Of a DNA stretch of 64,000 nt, positions 25,201-37,200 are shown in pieces. How positions within the stretch are numbered: the stretch's first letter is position 1; every line of letters starts with the position of its first letter. Source of the DNA: Hanleya hanleyi (Eukaryota; Mollusca; Polyplacophora; Lepidopleurida; Hanleyidae); assembly GCA_036873755.1 (NCBI GenBank), contig JAVTVY010018844.1:1-64000 (forward strand), read 5' to 3'. The notes under the pieces are model-generated. The model ran no database searches, was not told the origin of the DNA, and saw nothing but the letters and a program-made list of their open reading frames with translations. A program made the position numbers and the translations under genes.

Positions 25201-28200
25201 AGATTGGACATTTGTAAGAGTGTTAATTATATCTTATCTTGGTGATGAGCGTTCTATCAGCTTATGAATCATGAGACTATCAGCGTGGAGAGCTCTTCGC
25301 AATCAGCTAAACACTTGTTATACAACCATTGTTTATCGAACAGTCATCTGGGAGGCGACGAAGTTCCAGAAGCATGGAGAGGAAAATTAAACATAACCTA
25401 TCGAATCGGTGGACTACGGAACAACCGAAAGTGAGTATTTCCTAATATATGTTAAGCTGTTTAATGCTTGGCAAGTTTTCAAAGTTGAGGAAATTTCCAT
25501 ATTAATTTATGATGAAACTGGTGAATTCATTTTTTCTGGATAAGTTGTGCATATTATAGTGACACTCTCTATATTCTTATGAAATCCTTCATATGTACTT
25601 AGCCTCATTTTGCCCGTGTTCAATTCTTGATTATATGTTCAAAATACCCAACTCTTTTACATCAGGTTTATCGATTATTTTTGCATTTCGCATGATATGA
25701 TGTCGCACCATTGTAAAATGGCTATGAATAAACTTTGCACGTATTGTTATGTCCCCAGTTCAGTAAAGCTACACGTGGCAACGGAGACTGCGACTAGAAC
25801 AACATACAATGTAGTGGGTACGATCAGAGGAGAGATTGAACCGGGTAGGTCTAACGTTCACTATGTCTCTCTCATGTCTATGATCAGCATTTTATAGATA
25901 GAAAATGCTTTCTTGTCAAGACTATGATATCAAGTTGTCTGGCCACTGTCAACATGTCGATTTCCCCAAAATATTCATATTTCTAATATTTCAACGATTC
26001 GCGAATTCATGGTCTCGAAAGTGAAAGCATTGGTTTATTGTTTTCCAGCAGGAATTCCCTATGGTCATTGTGTTAAATTGAATTTATAGGACTTCGTCAA
26101 TTTCCTTATCGTTATGAGTTCAGAAAGATCCAAGCTTGTAATATTCATGACGGTACATTATCATGTCAGTCACTTACGATGACAACATTATGTGAGAACA
26201 TTGAGTGGGAGCATATACGGGATCATCTGGTTTCAGAAGCGGTGAACAGCCACCAATGGTCCGCTCTGGGGACGTGTTCTCAGATATGGCACCGCCCCGC
26301 TGTGTACATACTGTTTCTAAGTACCAGGAAATTGCATTATCTGTCAAAATAATAACATAATGGAGAATCGTTGTGTTCTAAAATCCAAAATCCTGTGCAA
26401 GAACAATCATACGGCTACAGTGTAACTATCATGTTCATAATCCCTGTCAGTTCAAAGACAATCAAAAGAGTCCTATCACCTTGCGGCTGTGATTTAACAG
26501 ATTAGTGTGTCTTTTCCAGATACAAGCGTCTAGTCCGTCATTCAACATTTACCATCGTTCATTAAAGAATTTCCACATCCATAATGCAAAGGTCTATACA
26601 TATAACAGCATTAGCGCCAAAGTAAAATAACCATGGTATACACAATCTTTGCAGATCGATATGTGATAATTGGTAATCACAGGGACGCCTGGGTATTCGG
26701 GGCAATGGACCCTTCTGCGGGGACAGCTATCATGATGGAACTGGCACGGACTATGGCGGACCTCGTCAGAAAAGGTATTGTCACTCCAATCGTATATCCG
26801 TGAAGTGAATATGTTGTTGTTCTCAGAGTTCCATCAATCATTTTTTGGAGTGTCGTTGGAGAATGATAAATATATTGTTTTTTGAATGATAATTAGAGTG
26901 TTCCAATTATTTAGGATGGAGGCCGCGACGAACAATACAATTCTGTAGTTGGGGCGCTGAGGAGTTCGGACTGATAGGATCCACTGAATGGGTGGAGGTG
27001 GGTATCGCCATCATGCTAATTATCGATCTCTAATATTCAGGTATATACAAGTGTTTGATGAATATACCAGTACCGCACAATTGTAAGACGAGATCTTCAT
27101 GCTGTACACAGTGAACATCAACAATCGGAACGTGACTGAGATACAAAATCAAGAAAACGACTTCATTCAGAAAAAAGAAGACAGATCATACGGAGTTGAA
27201 AATAACATTCTGTTTATGCTATGTCTAGTTAAACGCAACATACGGTTGCAAGGATGGCCAACGGGCCCTAATGAACTACTAGTGTAAAAAACTGCTTAAA
27301 ATCCGACTTCTTGTCGATATAATTGTATATTGTTGATCGTTTCTCTTTCGCAGCAAAATAGCTTGTATTTATATACATATATTCATGCTCTGCCTGTATG
27401 GAGTTTGTGATATTGTCTTATTAATTTCTTCCATGATTCTCAGATATGGACGGTTGGGTCCTGAATGTCAGATATAACTTGTACATTTTTAGTAATTTAT
27501 AAATGAAATGTTTGCAATACAACTAGCCAAAAGTTCAAAACACACGTTTTCTCACAATATAATTATTCTTGAATTCCTTAATATTTCAGCAATATACTAA
27601 ATCACTTGGCGAGAGAGCAGTTGCCTACCTGAATGTTGATATTGCCGTGGATGGTATGTTCTCTTAATTAAGACTTCAAACACGCAACCGCTTTTCATTC
27701 AAACTTCTATTATCGATGGAAACTGTTGACCCGTTCTCTCTTGCAGGAAAGAGAAATTTGGGTTTCTTTTATAATGTTCATGTTATTCCTGTTGACATTG
27801 TTGCTAGGTGTGGAACTAGAAAAGTTTGGTTTATTTGTTGATGTGGACATTCTTTTGTGAACCTTGGCCGAATGTTGAATGTCGGATGTATATACTCTGA
27901 TATGTAGACGTCGGCTTGCGTGTTATTCTTGTCATCATTTGTCTCCTAGAGCAACACATATATATATATATATACTGCAGGCATTCGGCCGACTTTCGAA
28001 TTCTCCATCCACATCTCCCCATGCAGCGTATTACTATTGTATCACCATGACCAATGGACTATTTGAATACAACAGAACGCGAAGATTTATATGTTATAAA
28101 TTGCACGAAGAAATACTTCGAGGGACGTCACAATTATGAACTCGTTTTGATAAAAAGAAAATATCCCTACATCTCTGTGAATGCATTCCATCATTATTGC

Positions 28201-31200
28201 GTTAGAATAAAGAAACTTCCCATGTTCTTCTATAGAACGCACAATATATGAACAGACCTGGTTCAGACCCTGATTAATTATGTAAATATTCTTCATCAGG
28301 TACGTATTCCATTGGCTGTGTATCTTCCCCACTCCTATACCAAGTCATGTTCGCAGCAATGAAAATGGTAAGTTTACTGTATTCATCATACCTGTATCAA
28401 TAATCGTTCTCTCCACAAAAACCTCGCCACAATGTGATGCTTCAATGTCAACTCTGAAGACTAACATCACCCGCGGAGGTTTAACATTGAATTAACACTC
28501 TAAATCAGTCAGTTATTTGCGTGATATATCTCTTATCAGTGGTATAGGATTCGTACAGGATTAGCATCTATTATGCTAAGATACCTCAACTAAAACAATT
28601 AGATGCATGGTGCTAATGTCGTTTTTTTTTACTATGTACCTCAAAGATGGCCAATGTGACGTTTCGGGCACAAACCATTGAATGGTTGAGTTGGATATGG
28701 TCTCAATAAATGAGTATCTTCAGTAGATAAGGATTCATTGGGTTTGGTGTCCAAAGTCGATATAGTCAATCTGAGCGCAGTCACTCAGGATGTCACGGAC
28801 AATATGTCATGTATTAGTAAAGACATCACTTAAGTTTCCTTTCCTGAACCCGATAACTGCAGTATTTTTGTCAAATATATATGTTTGTCCAGTTTTCGTT
28901 AGGAATATGTCTATATTCAGAATTACAAGCATATAAGGGAAGTGGGAAGAGGTGCCGATATACTGACAGAGCCACATGAGCCTAGCCACATGAGCTAGGG
29001 GCCGTATGAGCCCATGTTCTTCAAGATCCTCACGGTACTCATATGAACAGTCACAATCAAAGCGTGATTGAGATACATCATTCTTTAGATGACGACTTTA
29101 CAACGAATATTATGGATTAGGAATACTGATCAGCGATACGGATTTGATATTTTTGAAACATCATGATGTCTTGCCGGCATCATTGAAAACTGTTGACCGC
29201 TTCTCTCTTGCAGGAAACAAGCCTATGTTTATGTATACTATGATTGTCTTTTTAAATTTGGTGCTAATACTCCTATATGGAATATGGAATAGGTATTTGG
29301 ATTATGGACGCGGATATTCTCTAATGGACGACGGCTGAATTATAAATGACGGACCAGACGTTTGTAATTCACAGTACAGTCTTCTGGTTAACCTATTCTA
29401 AAGCACATACCAAGAATCTAACGATTCGTGATATGTGTTGTATCTCAGGTACACTTTTATTGTACCTGTTCATGTGGCAACTTGGAAGACATGACCACAC
29501 GGCCCCTAGCATCGGCATAAGCGGTATTGGATACAAATCCAGAGAGCTATGATGAAAATGCTATGAAAACTCGTATATTGGTAATTGGTGAGCTGTGTCG
29601 CTGTGACAACTCGTACACTGAGTACTGGGGAGCTGTATCGTCGTCAGATCAAAATGACGGCATTTAACACAAAAGACTAGTCTGTAAGGCCTGATGTCGA
29701 CGCAGCATCAACTTCCCCCAATGCCAACATATATCAAGACCGAAAGGTCTGTACAGGGGGCGGGCCTCAGGGACAAACAAGTCATTGAAAGATAACTATT
29801 TCAAAAATCTGTTCCTTCTCATGGATTAAAGATCACCAAACGCTATTATTGACGATCTCCTTGTTTTGGATAATAACGTCCCAACGCAGTATTCTGAAGC
29901 GGACTCAACGAGGCTGGTCTATTAAGCGCTGTAATTCCAAGTGTGTCAATAACTATAACACAATGGTGGATTGCAGTATCGCTGCCAATACCCTTTATAG
30001 CCGGCTTAGCCCGGCGTTAACAGCCATAGAAAATCGGATAATTGAAGATATTGTTTATGTGAACGTCCAAGGTAGGATACATTAAACACAGGAAAACGAC
30101 GTGGAAATCCGAGACACGGATTCAAAAAATAGAAACACCATTATATCTGGTTTGCTTTATGATGCAAATAGCTTCTAGGGAATAAGGTATTTCGGGGATC
30201 TAGCCCTCTGTATGGACGACGGATAAATATAGAATGTCGGCGTTATGTTTTGGTGGAAAATTTACGCCGTACGACGTCGGACATTGCAGGTTAGTAGTTT
30301 TTCTGGGTATTCTTGCATTTACCAGGTTTATCCCATGTTGAGGCGTTTACTTCATCAGATGTCCTCGATGCTCATCCAATAACATCAGATGGGTTATTTG
30401 TTTGTGCTGATCTGTCATCACAGATCCCAAGCCAGCGTATCTAATTCCGCTTTAGCCGGTGTTAGGGGCCGTGTGGACATTTCATGGCCCCCACACTGAA
30501 TGTGAGGTGTCAAGGGAAGCTTTGCTGTGGAGCCATATGGTTCCTTTTTAGTCGCCAAACGTCAATTTTCACTATCTTTTGCATATCGCTCCATTATGTG
30601 GTTATGTTATGTTAGTGGCCCATTGTGGAAACCTCTATTCTCTCCATTCTGGCTTGGCTCATGAGATAACCGTGGTTTTCCGCATAAGTTAAGAGACTAA
30701 ACGAGGAAGTAGGCTGGATGGGACATTTTGTCCGAACAATTGCCGTTTTAACATTACCATGGCCAGCGCTTGAGATATGTATGTTAAACCAAGATATACT
30801 TTTTTAAATAAACAGAAGTTTAATAGATAACGCGAGCCTTCCATATACCCGGGTCTAGGATTGCGTCCTGATGCAATTTTGAGGGGTTCACTATTGATAC
30901 AGTTGTCCTTACCTTTTGTTAAAAATAAATATTGACTACAAATCTTGAGGGTTTGACGAGCATATATTCAAACCCCCTGGGCATTATGTTAAAGTTTACA
31001 GGCCCATTTGTTTTATTTAAGTTGAAAGTAACCTACAATGGTGTATTTTTCAATCCGTCTCCACTCACAACACGATGGTAATGTGCATGAATCTCAGATG
31101 TCAACTTGTTGCAAATTTTTATCCCATTTTTAACTGTCTTGACACTTTGGTAAAACATTTTGTGGAAAATCTTATCAACACATATCGCTCGATATCTGCA

Positions 31201-34200
31201 TGGAAGAAAATTTGATCTACTTTCTTAAATATCATTTATTTCAGGTACCAACGCCGAACGAAGACGACATTGCAGCCGGTCGAAAGACAATTTACGATAA
31301 TTTCCTCCAGAAGTACCCGTTAATCATCAACAAGAAGCATACAGGAATGCCGATGTATGTATACTTATGAACATGAATTCCATGTGATCGAAAAATATCA
31401 CACAGAACCGTACTGGCACAAAACTGCTTGCGATGATCAAACTACAAGTTTTTATGATATATTAGATCTCCGGTGTATGCAGAATACATAAAGATCCAAT
31501 GGAAGATGTGATTACATTTCGTCTTTCGTCTTCGTTTTACTCGTAATTTCAGGGTTCACGGTAATTGGGATTGACTGGATGTCCTTCCGATTTTCTCTCA
31601 AAGCCAATGAAAATACCGGATTTGTTCTTAGCATTTGCATTAATCAATCAACTGACTCCAACCTGGCAAATGTATGCATGACACATTGATGCACTTTTGT
31701 ATGAACTTCCAGATGCCCAGATATCAAGAATTTGAAGATTAAAATATTAGGCTGTCTTATGAAATATTTGAATCACAAGCGTCTGAGCCGTCTGAAATCC
31801 CACGCAAGCGATATTATTATGTTCAAGGGTCTGAAATCTGGTTTGCCTAATTTCAGAGTCCTAAATGTTGGATCAGGGAGCGATTTCGAGGCTTTCATGC
31901 ATAGAATTGGCGTACCATCCATGAGTTGTACATACACCTACGACCGGGTAAGGCACATGGAAGCGTCTGACGTTTTGATATATTGTTCAACTTAAATTCT
32001 ATTTAAGCGATGAACTAGAATTCGTTAAATTATCCGACATTTCCTTTCGGGAATCCTTTGCACACTAATGCGTTTTCCAGTTCATTGATAAGCCCCAGTA
32101 GTTTAACGGAATTCGTAAAACCTGAGAGGTTTCATTGAAGTTTGTCTATAATTCCACATCTCGTCGAAACTGAAAATATACCAAATTCGAAATTGAAATC
32201 GACCTGGCGTTTCAGATGCCGTGTAGATGTTCCCATCATCTCATCGATCGATAATGTGAATGCATTTTCACGGTTTGATCCCACCCCACAGTCTAATATC
32301 CATAGAACATTGAGCCTGAACGCAGTCCCCATTATTTTTATTATTATGTTTTCCCATTATTTTGACTGTCGTAGTTTTCATAAACATCATAAAGACGTTA
32401 AATTCGTGCAAACCTGATAAAAGTTTAAGGGATTACACACAAGAACGGTTGCAGCACGAATATACCCCATGCACGCCCTCCTCTCCCATTTACCATCTCC
32501 CGATGCCAATCGCCTCGATCAAATTTGCAGATTGAATGATTGACATTCATCTTGTCACTATATGTCTGATTGTTATATAGTACCCGATTACTGCTGGATA
32601 TATTTTCCTTGTTATGACCTTCATGTGCCAGGTTCATAAGCTGTCTCCTCGACCAGGTGTGATGGAAAATGACAGTTGTGTTACGGTTACAGGGATCCTT
32701 TTCCATTTACATTGCATTCTCCATTCTGGGTTCTCAAGAATATGCAATATATTTGAGTCTCGAGGGTGTGTGGGTCGGAGGAGGTTTGATCGCATTATCG
32801 CATTATCAAGACATTTAGACGATCTTCTCGCTGTGGATAATCGCTATATAAATGACGCAGTGAAGGATATATATCCACCTTCACTGGATTTGAAGGAAAC
32901 TACAGATAGCCATACAGGCACATCTTATTTAGATCTCTATCTCTATAAAAATGAAGCGGGCATTCTCTCTCGTCGACTTTATGACAAAAGAGATGATTAC
33001 AATTTCGACATCGTAAACTATCCCTTTCTGGATAGTAATATTCCAGTGGGACCTGCATATGGCGTATACATATCTCGCTTAGTAGCATTTGCTAGATCCT
33101 GTGTTAAATGTGATGATTTTAATCAACGTCACAAAACATTGTTGCAGAAACTTATAAAACAGGGCTATTCCATCAAGCGCCTCCACTCAAAGTTTCTCAA
33201 ATTTGGCGATACATATCGCATGCTGATAGCAAAATACGAACGTAGCGTGCAAGATCTATGGCGCTACGTTTCGTAACTTGTGTCTAATTCCGCTTAACCC
33301 GGGGCTAGGGGCCGTATGAACCCATGTACTTCAAGATCCTCATGGTACTCATATGAACAGTCACAATCAAAGCGTGACTGAGATACATCATTCTTTAGAT
33401 GACGACTTTACAACGAATATTATGGATTAAGAATACTGATCAGCGATACGGATTTGATATTTTTGGAACATCATGATGTCTTGCCGGCATCATTGAAAAC
33501 TGTTGACCGCTTCTCTCTTGCAGGAAACAAGCCTATGTTTATGTATACTATGATTGTCTTTTTGAATTTGGTGCTAATACTGTTATATGGAAAATGGAAT
33601 AGGTCTTTGGATTATGGACGCGGATATTCTCTAATGGACGACGGCTGGATTATGAATGACGGACTAGACGCTTGTAATTGAGACGGTCAAATCAATTTAC
33701 CCCAATTTTATAATATTCTCTAGTCTGTAATATCTACAGTATAACGTTTAAACTGTATATTATTCTTGATGCCCCCGATTTGAAGGCATAATTCCCAATA
33801 AGTTATTATTATTATTAATAGACATATTCATAACAATTTCGAATTGTCTTTTTCCACAGCTCCGGGTACGACTAGGGTCTTACCCACTGTATCACTCCGC
33901 ATACGAGACGTTTTACGCAGTGGAAAACTTCGTCGACCCAGACTTCATAGTAAATGAGCCTTGATCTAGTTTAAGACTGAATACATTGATTCCATTTCAC
34001 TATTGCAAATGTGGACCAATTGTTGACGTCCATTATTAAAAATCTGCTCGAAGGACATCTTCGATATTTAAGGAAACATACAAATCTAATCCTCCATATT
34101 TGAAACTGCCAATTTGGTAATGAAGGAACCAACTTTTATTATGAATACGCCTACACACAGGGCCTGCCTTACAGATGTCATATGCACCCCACGGGTCTGC

Positions 34201-37200
34201 ATTGCTCGAAAAGGCACCCCCAAATCATCCCCAGTTAATAAGTTAAATAGGATTTGTTAGGTGAAACGTTCATTTCCTTGTTTCTCTCGTTCTTCTAGTA
34301 TCACGTAGCCCTGGGTCAGGTATGGGGAGAAATAGCACGTCGCCTGGCCGATTCTCTCATCATACCGTTTAACGTCTCGGACTACGCCTTCGCCTTAAAT
34401 CTCCATCGACTGAGTTTGCTGCAAAAGTATGGCCAGCTTATGGCTGTTCAAGGACGCATAGATTTAAGTAAGATCCTCACCAATCAGTAATATGTCAAAA
34501 GCCAAATTTTGCACTACACGGGGTACAATTGTGTCGTAGAGTCCATGTCAGTGGAATAACGCATGAACTCAACGCCGCAAAACATTATTGCAGCGCCCGC
34601 TGGATTTGATAATGAATCCCTCATTCTGATAGACGAAATACGACCAAGTCTATCTAAACCCCTTTCCTAGATATTGGGGCCGGTTAAGCACTATTTGTGT
34701 GCAATCTGTATGATCGCAGAAAACATTGATGAAAATCAAAATGTAGTACATTGCCTAGTCTCCACAGGAGATTCATTGGTGACAACCAAACAAGTACATT
34801 CCCTCGTCTTCACGTGAGACACAATAGTGACAACCAAAGTGAGCTATATTACCTCGTCTCCACAGGAGCCAGAATGGTGACAAACAAACTGAGGTGCATT
34901 ACCTCATCTCCACAGGAGCCAGAATGGTAACAAACAAACTGAGGTACATTGCCTCGTCTCCACAGGAGACAGAATGATGGCAAACAAACTGAGGTGCATT
35001 GCCTCGTCTCCACAAGAGACACAATGGGACAACCAAATTGAGGTGCATTGCCTCGTCTCCACATGATACACAATGTAGACAACCCAAATCTGGTACACTG
35101 CGATACAATGGATAAAATCAAACTGAGGCACATATTTCATCTCCATTTGAGATACAATGTAGACCACCGAATTGAGGTACATTGCCTTATATCCATGGGA
35201 GACACAATGGTGACAATCAAATTGAAATTCACTACCTCGTTTCCACAGGGAGTTAATACTCTTACATTGTTGGCAAAGGACTGAATATCGGTTATGATTT
35301 ATTCTTAGGATCATTACACGTTGAATTTAATAGTTACGTATATGAATCAGGGTAGTTTGATTGCAGATATCTGTATTGCTCATGGTTATAGACACAGTTC
35401 CGACGACAGTGTCATGATATATTAGAGATTGTGTTTATGCGAGGAAACGCATTGCATCCCCAGTCTGACAGGTCTATAGTTTGTAACACGAGAGGGATAT
35501 CTCTCATGCTATATTATTTGATATTGAAACGATAAACCTTCACCATTTCAGCTCAGCTCGCTTCGGCAATACAGGTCTTCAAATCTGAAGCAGACAGCTT
35601 CCATAATCGATTGGAAAAAATTGATAAGAATAAGTAAGTTCGTTGAAACGTCTCTTCGCCTCAGTGCTTTCCATTTAGCGTTGTGTTGCAGTCGCATTCG
35701 CCGACTTATTGTTGTTACTCCTCGAGTTAGAGAACTGAAACTTTTCAGAAAATGTAAAAAAAAAATCCAAAATGACTTCCATGATGATGTTACAGTGACG
35801 TCATTTTCAAATTTTTTATTTATGTAATTTCTTCACAAAAAATGTCTGATAAATTAGTACATAATAATCTGATGTGAAATAAAAAGTTTTTCCCACTTTT
35901 CCTAGCGGAAAAGCAGGAATCTTGAAGAAAATGACTTAACCATCACTTTTCTTGTAACTCACATGGCCGCCATTTTGAATTTACCTATGATCTTCTGTCC
36001 GGGGGTTATGCAAATATGCTCAAAATTACCCGAATATGATCACGGAATGTTAGCTCTAATTTTTTTTGTCGTTCCGGAGATAGGGTAAAACTTTTGGTAA
36101 GAGGAGTCATAATGCCCCTCGCCCTCCCAGGTGTGGTAGGGCTGAGGAAAAAATATCCCAGGAGACTGATGTGTACCATGAGGTTTGTGTCCTGTCTTTC
36201 AGCCCACTGGTCACACGGAAGATCAATGACCAGTTGATGCAAGTCGAACGAGCTTTTACTGATCCTGCTGGCTTACCTGGCAGACCACTTTTCAGGTGAG
36301 AATCAAAATATACGGCATCTTTATTTCAGGTAATAGGTTTATTTTTAACAAAAAATCTTAAGCGACTTATCAGGCGCCATCACGAAATCAATACTCATTC
36401 TCTCATTGCCAGAGTTTGTAGCCTCCTAAACTGTGATGTCTGACGGTATACAATTTCATATCATGAGAATCAGCAACACTTAGCTTTTCCCAGAAAAAAA
36501 AACTCAAGACAAACGATTGAATGTTGAGATAAATATCGAATATATAAGATATTTGTCCTATGTCTTGATGCTAAAGGTCACATACCGTACAGACATGTAT
36601 CCACATGGGATTTCTCGACTCTCTATACTACAATCCCTTATCAGGACCTTATTGACCGTCTAAGTTCATTAATAGTATCTGTGTTCAAGAAAACTGATCG
36701 TATATATATTAATGTCCGAAGCCATAGAGCATTCTTTAGCTCTACTACATACAAGAGATATCATTCATGGGATGTTTCTTTGTTTATAGAGTTGCTTGAA
36801 TTTCTCATTAAAAATATCTATGTGAAATTTGGCAACACAATATATCAGCAGCATATAGGTATTCCAATGGGTACTAATTGTGCACCCCTGTTGGCTGACC
36901 TGTATCTGTTCTCTTATGAATATGACTATATGCAGGCGCTATCAAAAACCTATCCATTCAAAACCCGTTCCTTCTCATTCACCAAACGCTATATAGACGA
37001 TCTTCTCGCTGTGGATAATCGCTATATAAATGACGCAGTGAAGGATATATATCCACCTTCACTGGATTTGAAGGAAACTACAGATAGCCCTACAGGCACA
37101 TCATATTTAGATCTATATCTCTATAAAAATGAAGCGGGCATTCTCTCTCGTCGACTTTATGACAAAGAGATGATTACAATTTCGACATCGTAAACTATCC

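Noticed and set aside
25697..25897. 66-codon ORF starting at 25697 as its own gene
   Set aside because: Its middle is exon 7 of gene 1; the rest is intron read through.
27958..27974. Short TA repeat as a regulatory element
   Set aside because: Simple microsatellite inside an intron with no supporting context.
32614..33276. 220-codon ORF as a complete PLE protein
   Set aside because: The first 65 or so codons are unrelated sequence upstream of the truncation point of copy D.
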